Shown here: positions 17,283 through 25,861 of the stretch, piece by piece | Numbering within the stretch: the stretch's first letter is position 1 | How the letters are laid out: the number at the start of each line of letters is the position of its first letter | Source of the DNA: Actinomadura xylanilytica | GTDB lineage: Bacteria > Actinomycetota > Actinomycetes > Streptosporangiales > Streptosporangiaceae | DNA length: 64,000 bases | NCBI RefSeq assembly: GCF_030283145.1 | Contig: NZ_JASNWE010000001.1 | Coordinates: forward strand, 1,239,751-1,303,750 | Reading direction: 5' to 3' | Position numbers and translations under genes: made by a program | The notes under the pieces: model-generated | Told to the model about the DNA's origin: nothing | Database searches by the model: none | The model's input: only the letters and a program-made list of their open reading frames with translations

Positions 17283-17822
17283 TCAGCCCGCGGTGCGGCG
17301 CGGACGGCGGGGCGGGATGACCGTGCGCTCGGCGACGGTGGCCAGCATGGTGCCCTCAAGCAGGACGAGGGCGGCGACGATCCCGGCGCGCTCCTCGGCG
17401 GTCAGCCCGTCGAGGAGCGCCTCCTCGTTCTCCAGGTGCAGGGCGAACACGTCGTCGATCAGCTCGATCCCGGCCGGGGTGAGCTCGGCGAACATCACCC
17501 GGCGGTCGCTCGGGTGCGGGGTCCGGCAGATCAGCCCGGCCCGCTCCAGGCTGTCGAGCCGGCCGGTCATGGCGCCGCTGGACAGCAGCGAGGACTCGGC
17601 GAGCTCGGAGGGCGTCTTGCGGTACGGGGGGCCGCCCCGGCGCAGGTTGGCCAGGACGTCGAACGACTTGGGCGTCAGGCCGTGCGGGCTCAGGTAGGTC
17701 TCCAGCTCGTGCCGGGAGAGCTCGGCCACCCTGCGCAGGCGGCCGAAGACCCCGATCGGCGAGGGATCGAGATCCGGACGCTCCCGGCGCCACTCGTCCA
17801 GAGCCTGCTCGACCGTGTCCAA
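17283..17822 (-). CDS. MarR-family transcriptional regulator
   Basis: The 179-residue protein has the MarR winged-helix pattern: LSPHGLTPKSFDVLANLRR, SELAESSLLSSGAMTGRLDSLE as the recognition helix, and the wing RTPHPSDRRVMFAELTPAG with the conserved DRR. It is divergent from an ABC importer operon, and similar AT-rich repeats lie before this gene pair and before the aspartate-dehydrogenase-like operon at 24.3 kb, so it probably controls both. MarR proteins usually dissociate from DNA on binding a small, often aromatic, ligand. The start is TTG 17822; an ATG slightly upstream is out of frame. Confidence 0.88.
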   Translation of the reverse strand: MDTVEQALDEWRRERPDLDPSPIGVFGRLRRVAELSRHELETYLSPHGLTPKSFDVLANLRRGGPPYRKTPSELAESSLLSSGAMTGRLDSLERAGLICRTPHPSDRRVMFAELTPAGIELIDDVFALHLENEEALLDGLTAEERAGIVAALVLLEGTMLATVAERTVIPPRRPRRTAG

Positions 17823-17878
17823 TGCGCACCGTCCATGGGGTGAGGGGCGTTTCCAGGTAGCGGAAGAGTAGCGGAACC

Positions 17879-17930
17879 AAGATACCTTGACACAAGTAGT
17901 TTAGGTTCCAGATACTTTGGGCTAAGTAAC
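17879..17930. promoter_or_regulatory. Probable MarR operator between marR and the ABC operon
   Basis: This AT-rich stretch in a GC-rich region contains GATACCTTGACACAA (17881) and GATACTTTGGGCTAA (17911), spaced 30 bp apart. The same 15-bp pattern recurs at 24287 and 24303. AGATACTT and AAGTAACT at 17910-17931 also form an imperfect inverted repeat. The position between divergent genes fits control of both. Confidence 0.6.
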
Positions 17931-18016
17931 TCTGCACCTCCGCCACCCTCCAACGGCGGACATCGCATCGGACGGCCGTCCCCGCGTCGTCTGGTCCAGT
18001 CTCAAACGAGGTCACG

Positions 18017-19084
18017 ATGCACACACCTATTGCCGCGCTCCGCAAGCGGGGCTGGATGCTGCCGGGCGCCGCCCTGACGGTCGCCGCGGCCCTCACCCTG
18101 TCGGCCTGCGGCGGGTCCGGAGACTCCAAGGACGCCTCCGGGAACACCAAGATCAACCTCCGTACCGACGTCTTCTACACCGGCGCGGTCCTCCCCCTCG
18201 TGGCGGGACTCGACCAGGGGATCTACGAGAAGCACGGGATCAAGCTCACCCTCAACCCCGGCAAGGGCTCGGCGACCACGCTCCAGACCGTCGCCAACGG
18301 GTCCGACGACCTCGGCTACGCCGACGCGGGCTCGCTCGTGCAGGCGGCGGGCAAGAACATGCCGGTCCAGATGGTGGCCGGGATGGTCCAGCGGTCACCG
18401 CTGGCGATCTTCACCCGGTCCGACTCGGGGATCAAGACCGCCAAGGACCTGGCCGGCAAGACCGCCGGGTACACCGCGGGCTCCGCCGCCGAGACCGTGT
18501 TCCCCGCCTTCGCCAAGGCGAGCGGCCTGGACCCGGACTCGGTCAAGTTCAACAAGGTCGACATCCCCACCCGGGACAGCCTGTTCGTCCAGGGCAAGAC
18601 CCAGTTCACCTTCGGCCTGCTCAACGTCACCGAGCCGAACATGAAGACCAAGGTCAAGGGCGACCTGACCGTCCTCGGCTACGCCGACGCGGGCCTGGAC
18701 GTGCTGAGCTCCGGCATCGTGTCCTCCAACAAGTTCGCCAAGGAGAACCCCGAGGCCGTCCGCAAGTTCCTCGCCGCGACCGCGGAGGCCGTCGAGCAGA
18801 CCAACAAGAACCCCGACGCCGCCGTCGCCTCGTTCTTCAAGGTCGCGCCGACCAGCTCGCTGTCCAAGCAGGTCGTCAAGGACCAGTGGCTGGCCTCGGC
18901 CAAGCTGATGACCACCGAGAAGACCAAGGACCAGCCGTTCGGCTGCACCGCCGCGGCCGACTGGAAGAGCACCATCGGCATCATGGAGCAGTACGGCGGC
19001 GTCGAGGCCGGCAAGGTCAAGACCGCCGAGATCGCCAGCAACGCGTTCCTCGCCAAGTGCGCGGACGGCCTGGGAACGGAGTAG
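18017..19084 (+). CDS. ABC importer substrate-binding lipoprotein (NMT1/SsuA-like)
   Basis: The 355-residue protein has a signal peptide with lipobox LTLSAC (lipidated Cys about 31), a Gly/Ser linker, and an NMT1/THI5/SsuA-type periplasmic-binding fold (DVFYTGAVLPLVAGLDQGIYEKHGI, GSATTLQTVANGSDDLGYAD, KTAGYTAGSAAETVFPAFAKASGLD). Members carry sulfonates, thiamine pyrimidine precursors, aromatic acids or riboflavin precursors to the permease; the ligand here cannot be read from sequence. It is the first gene of a four-gene operon with the ATPase, permease and an alcohol/formaldehyde dehydrogenase. The long AT-rich leader contains the MarR-type repeats. Confidence 0.92.
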   Translation: MHTPIAALRKRGWMLPGAALTVAAALTLSACGGSGDSKDASGNTKINLRTDVFYTGAVLPLVAGLDQGIYEKHGIKLTLNPGKGSATTLQTVANGSDDLGYADAGSLVQAAGKNMPVQMVAGMVQRSPLAIFTRSDSGIKTAKDLAGKTAGYTAGSAAETVFPAFAKASGLDPDSVKFNKVDIPTRDSLFVQGKTQFTFGLLNVTEPNMKTKVKGDLTVLGYADAGLDVLSSGIVSSNKFAKENPEAVRKFLAATAEAVEQTNKNPDAAVASFFKVAPTSSLSKQVVKDQWLASAKLMTTEKTKDQPFGCTAAADWKSTIGIMEQYGGVEAGKVKTAEIASNAFLAKCADGLGTE

Positions 19085-19087
19085 CGG

Positions 19088-19882
19088 ATGGCCCAGGCAA
19101 CCACGCCCTTCGTCGAGTTCGACCGGTTCACCAAGTCCTTCGACACCGGCACCGGCGTCGTCACGGCGGTCAACGAGATGTCCTTCGAGCTCGAGCGGGG
19201 GGAGTTCCTCGCCATCGTCGGGCCGAGCGGCTGCGGCAAGAGCACGCTGCTGATGGCGCTGGCAGGACTGACCCAGCCCACCTCGGGCCAGGTCAGGGTG
19301 GCCGGTGAGGCGGTCCTCAAGCCGTACACCGACCTCGGCATCGTCTTCCAGAACGCCGAGCTGCTGCCCTGGCGGACCACGCTCCAGAACGTGCTGCTCC
19401 AGGCCGAGATCCGGCGCACCTCCAAGGCCGAGGCGACCGCCCGCGCCGGGGAGCTGCTCGGGCAGGTCGGCCTGGACGGCTTCGAGGGCCGCTACCCCGA
19501 CGAGCTGTCGGGCGGGATGCAGCAGCGCGTGGCGCTGGTCCGGGCACTGCTGCACGATCCTGAGATCCTGGTGATGGACGAGCCGTTCGGCGCGCTCGAC
19601 GCGCTCACCCGCGACCAGATCCAGATCGATCTCCAGCGGCTGTGGATGGAGCGCCGCAAGACCGTGGTGTTCGTGACCCACAGCATCGACGAGGCCGTCT
19701 TCCTCGCCGACCGGGTGCTGGTGTTCTCCCCCCGTCCGGCGCGGATCGCGGCGGAGTTCCGCGTCCCGCTGGAGCGTCCGCGGCACCTGAGCGCCCGGAC
19801 CAGCCGGGAGTTCGGCGACCTGGTCGGCGAGATCCGCGGCGTCTTCGAAACCCTCGGCGTTCTCTCGGAGGAGGCGAAGTGA
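19088..19882 (+). CDS. ABC importer ATP-binding protein (SsuB/TauB-like)
   Basis: The 264-residue ATPase has Walker A GPSGCGKST (45-53), Q-loop GIVFQNAELLPW, signature LSGGMQQRV, Walker B ILVMDEPFGALDA and the H-loop FVTHSIDEA. The composition is that of the nitrate/taurine/aliphatic-sulfonate subgroup. It begins 3 nt after the binding-protein stop and overlaps the permease start by GTGA, so the importer subunits are translationally coupled. Confidence 0.95.
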   Translation: MAQATTPFVEFDRFTKSFDTGTGVVTAVNEMSFELERGEFLAIVGPSGCGKSTLLMALAGLTQPTSGQVRVAGEAVLKPYTDLGIVFQNAELLPWRTTLQNVLLQAEIRRTSKAEATARAGELLGQVGLDGFEGRYPDELSGGMQQRVALVRALLHDPEILVMDEPFGALDALTRDQIQIDLQRLWMERRKTVVFVTHSIDEAVFLADRVLVFSPRPARIAAEFRVPLERPRHLSARTSREFGDLVGEIRGVFETLGVLSEEAK

Positions 19883-20757
19883 GCCCGACCCAACAGCAGG
19901 CGCGGCAGGCCGCCCCCGCGACGGCCGCCCCGGCCGGCGGAGCGCCCGCGCCGCGCAGGCGTAGGCGCAACCTGCTGGCGTCGCGGTACGCCGACTGGGG
20001 GCTGCCGGCCGTGCTGGTCGTCGTCCTGGTCGCGCTGTGGCAGGCGGTCGTGTCGTTCGGCAGCGTCGAGGAGTACGTGCTCCCGGCTCCCGGCGCCGTC
20101 CTCGGCAAGATGTTCGGCGACTTCAGCCTGTTCGCCGAGCAGTCGGTGCCGACGATCGTGGCCATCTTCGTCGGCTTCGCGCTCGCCATCGTGATCGCGC
20201 TGCCGATCGCCGTGGCGATGGTCTACAGCGAGATCGTGCGCCGCGCGGTGTACCCGCTGCTGATCATCGCGCAGGTGGTGCCGAAGGTGGCGGTCGCGCC
20301 GCTGTTCATCATCTGGTTCGGCTTCGGGCAGCTGCCCAAGGTCCTGATGGTGGCGCTGATCTGCTTCTTCCCGATCGTGATCGACTCGCTGGTCGGCTTC
20401 CGCGCCGCGCGGCCGGAGAGCCTGATGCTGGTGCGCTCCATGGGGGCGGGCCGGTGGCAGGCGTTCTGGAAGGTCCGCTGGCCGTGGGCGCTGCCGAGCA
20501 TCTTCGCCGGGATCAAGGTCGGCATCACGCTGGCCGTCGTCGGCGCCGTGGTCGCCGAGTTCGTCGGGGCCGACAAGGGCCTCGGCGTGCTGCTGATGAC
20601 CGCGCGCGGCGACATGGACAGCCTCACCGTGTTCGCCTCGATCGCCTGGCTGACCGTGATCGGCTTCATCCTGTTCATCCTGGTCGAGGTGCTGGAGCGG
20701 GTGCTGCTGCCCGGCCGCAAGAGCGGCCGCAGGTTCGAGGCGTCGGGGGCGTTGTGA
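19879..20757 (+). CDS. ABC importer permease (SsuC/TauC-like)
   Basis: The 292-residue membrane protein has about six predicted transmembrane helices after a cytosolic Arg-rich head, and the EAA-loop contact site for the ATPase (SLMLVRSMGAGRWQAFWKVRWPWALPSIFAGIKVG). It belongs to the BPD_transp_1 permeases of the taurine/nitrate type. GTG 19879 follows GGAGGCGAA and overlaps the ATPase stop by 4 nt. Its own stop overlaps the dehydrogenase start in the same way. Confidence 0.94.
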   Translation: MSPTQQQARQAAPATAAPAGGAPAPRRRRRNLLASRYADWGLPAVLVVVLVALWQAVVSFGSVEEYVLPAPGAVLGKMFGDFSLFAEQSVPTIVAIFVGFALAIVIALPIAVAMVYSEIVRRAVYPLLIIAQVVPKVAVAPLFIIWFGFGQLPKVLMVALICFFPIVIDSLVGFRAARPESLMLVRSMGAGRWQAFWKVRWPWALPSIFAGIKVGITLAVVGAVVAEFVGADKGLGVLLMTARGDMDSLTVFASIAWLTVIGFILFILVEVLERVLLPGRKSGRRFEASGAL

Positions 20758-21965
20758 CCGGGCCGGGAACCGGCGGCACCCAGCGTGCCGTCGTCTACGC
20801 CGGTCCGGGCCGCGCCGAGGTCGGCCGCGTGCCGCTGCCGGGGCTGGAGGTGCGCCCGGGACCGGGCGTGCTGCCGCGCCGCTGCGACCACGGCGTCCTC
20901 GTGCGGACCCTGGCCACCTGCGTGTGCGGCTCCGACCAGCACACGCTGCACCATCCGGGCGCGGCGCCCGGGATGGTCCTCGGGCACGAGCTCACCGGCG
21001 TCGTGACCGAGGTCGGCCGGGACGTGCAGCGGGTACGGGCCGGCGACGTGGTCTCGGTGCCGTTCAACGTCGCCTGCGGGCGCTGCCCGAACTGCCGGGC
21101 CGGACTCACCGGGCACTGCCTGGAGACCAACCCGGCCCGTCCGGGCGCGACCTACGGGATGGGCGAGGGCTTCGGCGGCTGGGCGGGCCTTCAGGCCGAG
21201 CACGCCCTGGTGCCGTACGCCGACTTCAACCTGTACGTGCTGCCCGACGCCGACCAGGCGCGCGAGCGGCTGCTGGACGTGGCGCTCCTCGGCGACATCC
21301 TGCCGACCGGGTACCACGCGGCCAAGGGCGCCCGGGTGGCGCCGGGCTCGACGGTGTACGTCGCCGGCGCCGGCCCGGTCGGGCTGGCCTGCGCGGCGGC
21401 CTGCCGGCTGCTCGGCGCGGCGGCGGTGATCGTCGGTGACTTCAACGCCGAGCGGCTGGAGCACGCGCGGACGGTGGGCTTCGAGACCGTCCGGCTCGGC
21501 GGCGCCCCGCTGCCCGATCTGGTCGCCGAGATCCTCGGCGTCCCGTACGTGGACGCCGGGATCGACTGCGTCGGCGCGTCCGACCAGGCCGTGGCGGGCG
21601 CGGCGGGAGGCGACGGCGGTCCGGACGGGCCCCGGGTGCCGATGGCGGCGGCGCTGAACGACGTGGTGGGCGTGGTCCGTCCGGGCGGCGCCCTCGCCAT
21701 CCCGGGCGTGTACCCGGCGGGCGCTCCCGGCGCGCGTCCGGCGCTCGGCGTCTGGCTGGGCGGGGTGTGGTCCAAGGCCATCACCGTGAGCGCGGGCGCC
21801 ACGCCCGCGCGGCGCTACCAGGACGAGCTGGCGAGCGCGGTGCTGCGGGGCGGCCTGGCCATCGGCGAGGTCGTGAACGCGACCCGCGTCCCGCTGGACG
21901 ACGCGGCGGCCGCCTACGAGCGGTTCGGCGCGGGCGCGTGCGAGAAGTACGTGCTCGTCCCTTAG
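20754..21965 (+). CDS. Zinc-dependent dehydrogenase, glutathione-independent formaldehyde-dehydrogenase-like
   Basis: The 403-residue medium-chain dehydrogenase follows the pattern of Pseudomonas-type formaldehyde dehydrogenase/dismutase. It has CGSDQH (catalytic Zn Cys about 58), GHELTG (His about 78), SVPFNVACGRCPNC plus a fourth Cys (structural Zn ligands about 108, 111, 114, 122), NPARPGATYG, VPYADFNLYVLP, LGDILPTGYHAA and the Rossmann VAGAGPVGLA. All metal ligands are present. The enzyme class oxidises formaldehyde or other small aldehydes/alcohols with tightly bound NAD. Being the last gene of an importer operon, it probably handles a metabolite of the imported compound. The actual substrate is unknown. 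Confidence 0.85.
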   Translation: MTGPGTGGTQRAVVYAGPGRAEVGRVPLPGLEVRPGPGVLPRRCDHGVLVRTLATCVCGSDQHTLHHPGAAPGMVLGHELTGVVTEVGRDVQRVRAGDVVSVPFNVACGRCPNCRAGLTGHCLETNPARPGATYGMGEGFGGWAGLQAEHALVPYADFNLYVLPDADQARERLLDVALLGDILPTGYHAAKGARVAPGSTVYVAGAGPVGLACAAACRLLGAAAVIVGDFNAERLEHARTVGFETVRLGGAPLPDLVAEILGVPYVDAGIDCVGASDQAVAGAAGGDGGPDGPRVPMAAALNDVVGVVRPGGALAIPGVYPAGAPGARPALGVWLGGVWSKAITVSAGATPARRYQDELASAVLRGGLAIGEVVNATRVPLDDAAAAYERFGAGACEKYVLVP

Positions 21966-21982
21966 ACCAACTGTCGGACGCG

Positions 21983-22020
21983 GAAAGGCGCCGGAGTCGT
22001 CATGGGCTCCGGCGCCTTTC
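21983..22020 (+). terminator. Strong terminator of the importer operon
   Basis: GAAAGGCGCCGGAG (21983-21996) pairs perfectly with CTCCGGCGCCTTTC (22007-22020) around a 10-nt loop. It begins 18 bp after the dehydrogenase stop. Confidence 0.88.
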
Positions 22021-22082
22021 TGTGTCCGCGGTTCCGTGGGCTTCGCCGTGGGCGCTTCCCGCCGTCCCGCCTGCTGGTCCCG

Positions 22083-22116
22083 GCCCCCGGACCGGCCTGG
22101 CGCGCGGTCCGGGGGC
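22083..22116 (-). terminator. Terminator of the cupin/hydrolase/AspDH-like operon
   Basis: GCCCCCGGACC (22083-22093) pairs perfectly with GGTCCGGGGGC (22106-22116). It lies just beyond the cupin stop on the minus strand, so the two convergent operons end in separate hairpins. Confidence 0.75.
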
Positions 22117-22124
22117 GGGTGCTC

Positions 22125-22637
22125 TCAGTCCCGGGTGACGCCGTGCATCGGCGAGGTGGCCGGGTAGGTGGGGAGCTGCGGCTTCTGCGTCCCGATGATC
22201 ACGCAGAAGAGCGCGTCGCCCTCGCCCACGTTCTTCAGGCTCCGCGGGACGCCCGCGGGGACCCGGATCAGGTCGCGGTAGCCGAGTCGCCGGCTCGCGG
22301 TCTTGGTGCCGTCCTCGACGTCGTGCACGGTCACCTCCAGCTCGCCCTCCAGGACGAAGAACGCCTCCTCGACGTCGTGGTGGGTGTGCTCGGGGCCCAC
22401 CCCGCCGACGGGGAGCCGCATGTTGGAGAAGGTGAAGTGCTCGGACGGCAGGATCCGCGAGTCGCCCTCATGGTTGCCCGTCGCCCCGGACCCGATGTAG
22501 CGGATCTGGGCGCGGCGGAACTCCTCCCCCGCCTTGGCCTGGAACGCGAGCGTGTCCCAGTCCTCGTCGCGGCTCGCCTTGCTGGCGATGCAGGAGTCGA
22601 TGAGGGCATCGAGCTCGGTGGTGTTCTTCTCGGTCAT
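22125..22637 (-). CDS. Cupin-domain protein
   Basis: The 170-residue protein has a central cupin barrel with the metal-binding pattern GPEHTHHDVEEAFFVLEGELEV and the second motif DLIRVPAGVPRSLKN. The His residues and Glu of motif 1 are present, but motif 2 lacks the usual histidine, so metal binding may be incomplete. It ends a three-gene operon and its ATG overlaps the hydrolase stop by ATGA. Possible roles are a small dioxygenase or isomerase step, or ligand sensing in the same pathway. Confidence 0.85.
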   Translation of the reverse strand: MTEKNTTELDALIDSCIASKASRDEDWDTLAFQAKAGEEFRRAQIRYIGSGATGNHEGDSRILPSEHFTFSNMRLPVGGVGPEHTHHDVEEAFFVLEGELEVTVHDVEDGTKTASRRLGYRDLIRVPAGVPRSLKNVGEGDALFCVIIGTQKPQLPTYPATSPMHGVTRD

Positions 22638-23443
22638 CGGAGATGCTCCTCTGCTGGTGTACGGGAGATGAGGAAATCGCGTACGGCCGCTGCGAACGCC
22701 TCGGGCCGTTCCTGGGGGGACAGATGTCCGGCGCCGGGGATCTCGGCGTACCGGGCGCCCGGGATGGCGCCGGCGATGAGCCGGCTCTCCGCGGGCGGGC
22801 ATACGACGTCGTGCTCACCGACCACGACGAGGGTGGGGACGCCGACGGCGGCCAGGCGGTCGCCGTGGTCGGTCGCGGCCATCGACTCCGCCGCGTACCC
22901 GTAGCCGGGGAGCCTGATCGCGGCGGCCATCGCCGCGGCGACCCGCGCGACGTCCGCGGCGGACGCGGTGTGCGACAGCAGGCGCGGCGCGCGGGCCCGG
23001 GCGAACGCCTCGGCGCCGGTCCCGGCGAGTTCGGCGGCGCGCGCACGCATCCCGGCGGCCTTCTCCGGGGCGCCGCCGGAGCCGCGGGTGGAGTCGGCCA
23101 GGACGAGCGCGGCGACCCGGTCCGGGTGCCGCAGGACGAGCCGGGTGGCGATCACGCCGCCCCAGGAGGCGCCCACGAGGCTCGCCCGCTCGATCCCGAG
23201 CCGGTCGAGCACGCGGACGGCCGCGTCGGCGTAGCCGTCCATCCCGGGCGGGCCGGACGGGTCGGGCGAGGCCGCGTAGCCGGGCGCGTCCCAGGCGATG
23301 ATCCTCAGCGGACCGGCGAGGAGCGGGGCCGCGGGGGCGAAGGCGGCGGCGCTGGACCCGATGCCGTGCAGGCACAGGACCGGCGCGCCGGCGCTGGTGT
23401 CGAGGGGGACGGCCGCTTCGGCGGGGGCCGGAGCGGGGCTCAC
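22634..23443 (-). CDS. Alpha/beta hydrolase
   Basis: The 269-residue protein has the alpha/beta hydrolase fold with oxyanion-hole motif CLHGIGSS, nucleophile elbow GASWGG (Ser about 93), Asp about 212 in GEHDVV and His about 240 in GAGHLS, a complete catalytic triad. It resembles the C-C bond or ester/lactone hydrolases of ring-cleavage pathways in general architecture. GTG 23443 overlaps the stop of the AspDH-like gene by 4 nt, so the two are coupled. Longer upstream frames belong to the neighbouring gene's strand shadow. Confidence 0.88.
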   Translation of the reverse strand: MSPAPAPAEAAVPLDTSAGAPVLCLHGIGSSAAAFAPAAPLLAGPLRIIAWDAPGYAASPDPSGPPGMDGYADAAVRVLDRLGIERASLVGASWGGVIATRLVLRHPDRVAALVLADSTRGSGGAPEKAAGMRARAAELAGTGAEAFARARAPRLLSHTASAADVARVAAAMAAAIRLPGYGYAAESMAATDHGDRLAAVGVPTLVVVGEHDVVCPPAESRLIAGAIPGARYAEIPGAGHLSPQERPEAFAAAVRDFLISRTPAEEHLR

Positions 23444-24282
23444 GCGATCCGCCAGGCGGTGCCGGGCACCAGGTCGGCCAGCGTCCGCGCGACCGCGTAG
23501 GGCACCAGCCCGCTGGTCGCCGGGTTGTCGGCGTCCGGCAGGTTGCCCAGCTCGAAGCGGTATTCGCCGATCCGGGCGCGGAACTCCACGACGTGCCTGG
23601 TCAGCGTCGCGCCGGGGTCGGCCACCAGCCGGACCCGGACCGCGGACCAGTCGCCGGCGGCCAGCGCCAGGGTGGCGGCCACGTTGGCGTTGCGGGGGAA
23701 CCGGATGGCCGCCTCGCGGGCCGGGCCGTCGTGCACCACGACCGGCTCGTCGCCCGGCCGCAGCGCGCGCAGCCGCGCGGCCGTCCCCTCGTCCATCCAC
23801 GGCTGGACCAGCGAACCGGGCAGCTTGGACGAGGTGAGCCGGGCGGAGATCAGCGGCCCGCCGATGGTGGCGGCGCGGACCACGTCCAGGCCGCCGAGGG
23901 CCCCCGGGCACACCAGCAGTCGTCCCCTCGGGACGGCCCCGGCGCCGCGGGCGCCGGTGAGGCCGCGGAAGAGGCCGTCGTCGGCCAGCGCGCCCACCGA
24001 GACGGCGACCAGGTCGCATCCGGCGTCCAGGATCTCGGCGCCGTGGTCCCACAGCGCCTGCTGCCCGGCGGCCTCGACCACCACGTCGGCGGACTCGACC
24101 AGCGCGCGGACGGTGCGGGCCCGCAGGGGCACCGGTCCGTCGCCGCGCACCAGCACGCCGGTCAGCCGGGCGCCCGGGATCTCGCCCCGGCGCAGCAGCC
24201 CCGCGACCTTGGAGCCGATCGCCCCGTGGCCGAGCACGCCGACCCGCAGTTCGGCATCGCGGTCGTCCCGCACGTCACCCAC
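23440..24282 (-). CDS. L-aspartate-dehydrogenase-like oxidoreductase
   Basis: The 280-residue protein matches the NadX/aspartate dehydrogenase family (DUF108 domain). It has an N-terminal Rossmann motif VGVLGHGAIGSKVA (about 14-27), a catalytic-domain segment FPRNANVAATLALA, and the C-terminal ADNPATSGLVPYAVARTL block. Family enzymes interconvert aspartate-type amino acids and their imino acids with NAD(P). Here the gene leads a catabolic operon with a hydrolase and cupin, and no nadA/nadC is nearby, so degradation of an amino-acid-like compound is more likely than NAD synthesis. MarR-type repeats lie directly before the start at 24286-24325. Confidence 0.83.
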   Translation of the reverse strand: MGDVRDDRDAELRVGVLGHGAIGSKVAGLLRRGEIPGARLTGVLVRGDGPVPLRARTVRALVESADVVVEAAGQQALWDHGAEILDAGCDLVAVSVGALADDGLFRGLTGARGAGAVPRGRLLVCPGALGGLDVVRAATIGGPLISARLTSSKLPGSLVQPWMDEGTAARLRALRPGDEPVVVHDGPAREAAIRFPRNANVAATLALAAGDWSAVRVRLVADPGATLTRHVVEFRARIGEYRFELGNLPDADNPATSGLVPYAVARTLADLVPGTAWRIA

Positions 24283-24285
24283 CCT

Positions 24286-24325
24286 TGATAGCTTGGACTA
24301 AAGATACTTGGCCTGAAGATATTTA
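24286..24325. promoter_or_regulatory. Second probable MarR operator, upstream of the AspDH-like operon
   Basis: Three direct repeats at about 15-bp spacing begin GATAGCTTGGACTAA (24287), GATACTTGGCCTGAA (24303) and GATATTTACC (24318). The first two match GATACTTTGGGCTAA at 17911 with only a few differences. This links the minus-strand catabolic operon to the MarR gene 6.5 kb away. Confidence 0.58.
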
Positions 24326-24399
24326 CCAAGCAGGAGCGGTCCGGCGCAAGAGTGAGAAGAATCTCGGCCCGCGCGGGGGCCGGACGAGGGCACGCCAAC

Positions 24400-24427
24400 G
24401 GCCCCGGTCAGGAGGCTGACCGGGGCC
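24400..24427 (-). terminator. Terminator of the serine-hydrolase gene
   Basis: GGCCCCGGTCA (24400-24410) pairs perfectly with TGACCGGGGCC (24417-24427) around a 6-nt loop, 45 bp beyond the stop of the minus-strand gene. Confidence 0.8.
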
Positions 24428-24471
24428 GGACGGCGGGTGCGGGGTCCCCTCGGGGACGGGCGGCGGGCCGC

Positions 24472-25773
24472 CTAGAAGTACTTGCCGAACAGGTCGGTCG
24501 TGGGCCAGGCGGTGATCGCATTCGCGACGCCGTGCAGCGGCGCGCTGATCTCGTTGTAGCCGTAGGCCAGCCCGGACGGGTCGTCGCGCTGGTCGAACAG
24601 CACGGCCCAGGTGACCCCGTCGTACCGGCGGGTCACGATCGTGCTGGTCCCGGGCAGGCTGCCGTCGTGCCAGGTGTTCTTGCCGCCGGTGACGTCGCGC
24701 ACCGACCAGCCGAAGCCGTAGTAGGAGCCGCCCGAGTTCAGGCCCGTCTCCGGCTTGGCGAACACCTGGTCGACCGAGCCCTTGGTCAGCACCCCGCCGG
24801 TCAGGTCGAAGATCTTGGTGAACCGGACGTAGTCGACCGCCGAGGCCAGCCAGCCGCCCATCGCCGTGCGGTTCTCCACGTTGAACGAGCCGTACGGCGC
24901 CGGGACGGTGGTGCCCGCGGCGTCGAAGACCGACTTGCCGGTGTACTGCGAGAAGTAGGGGACCTCACCGGGCGCCCGCCCGCTCTTCAGCGACCTGCCC
25001 GGCCGCGTGCGGGTGATCCCGAGCGGCGCGAACACCTTCTGCTGGACGTAGGCGGCATAGGTCATCCCGGAGACCTTCTCGATGATCTGCCCGAGCAGGA
25101 GGTAGCCGTAGTTGCTGTAGGCGTAGGTGCTGCCCGGCGCGTGGTTCAGCTTCAACCCGGCGCCGTACTTGACCATGTGGGCCTTGGTCACGGGCAGCGG
25201 CACGCCGAGCGCGCTGGCGGTGAGCCGGTCCTGGTAGGTCGGGTCGGGCGTGATGTCGCGGTCCCAGCCGCCGAGGTGCTGGAGCAGGCGCTTGACGGTG
25301 ATGCTCGACAGGCGCGGGTCGGCGGTCATCCCCGGCGGCGGCGTCATGTCGACCAGCTTGGTGACCGGCGTCGACAGGCTGAGCCTCCCGTCCTGGACGA
25401 GCCGCATCACGGCGGTCGCGGTGACGGCCTTGCTGAGGCTGCCGAGCCGGAACAGCGAGGTGGGCTGGACGCTCAGCGCGGCGTCGTCGCTCCAGGTGTA
25501 GCCGCGCGCGTGGATCAGCCTGCCCTTGCGCATCACCGCGAGCGAGCCGCAGGAGATGTTCCGCGCCTGCATCAGCTTCTTGATCGCGGTGTCGAAGCCG
25601 CCGAGGCCGGTGCCCGCCGCGCCCGCCACCCGCCAGGTGCGCGCCGCCGCGACGCGGCCGGCGGTCGCCGCCCCCTCCGAGCATCCGGTGAGCAGCGACG
25701 GCGCCGCCACCGCCAGCCCGCCCACGCCCAGCAGCTTGGCGAAATCACGCCGGCCGACCTCAGGAAACTGCAC
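24472..25773 (-). CDS. Tat-exported serine beta-lactamase-family hydrolase (lipoprotein)
   Basis: The 433-residue protein begins with a twin-arginine signal (GRRDFAKLLGVGGLAVAA) ending in the lipobox LLTGC, so it is probably folded, Tat-exported and lipidated. The class C/D-Ala-D-Ala-carboxypeptidase triad is present: SLSK as S-x-x-K, YSN in AYSNYGYLLLG, and HDG in TWHDGSLPG. Such proteins hydrolyse D-amino-acid peptides or esters; true beta-lactam resistance is not implied. GTG 25773 has GGAGGGATC directly upstream and is chosen over GTG 25797. It is monocistronic, bounded by tRNA genes and by the AspDH-like operon. Confidence 0.9.
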   Translation of the reverse strand: MQFPEVGRRDFAKLLGVGGLAVAAPSLLTGCSEGAATAGRVAAARTWRVAGAAGTGLGGFDTAIKKLMQARNISCGSLAVMRKGRLIHARGYTWSDDAALSVQPTSLFRLGSLSKAVTATAVMRLVQDGRLSLSTPVTKLVDMTPPPGMTADPRLSSITVKRLLQHLGGWDRDITPDPTYQDRLTASALGVPLPVTKAHMVKYGAGLKLNHAPGSTYAYSNYGYLLLGQIIEKVSGMTYAAYVQQKVFAPLGITRTRPGRSLKSGRAPGEVPYFSQYTGKSVFDAAGTTVPAPYGSFNVENRTAMGGWLASAVDYVRFTKIFDLTGGVLTKGSVDQVFAKPETGLNSGGSYYGFGWSVRDVTGGKNTWHDGSLPGTSTIVTRRYDGVTWAVLFDQRDDPSGLAYGYNEISAPLHGVANAITAWPTTDLFGKYF

Positions 25774-25861
25774 GATCCCTCCAGATGCTCGCCTCACCCA
25801 TTCCGGGCAGCACCTTAGCCAAGATCGTGACCGCTTGTTCCGTATTCATCCTGATACGAGG

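Noticed and set aside
24472..25773. Beta-lactam resistance gene
   Set aside because: The SxxK/YxN/HxG motifs define a broad serine-hydrolase family with a Tat lipoprotein signal; resistance cannot be claimed from them.
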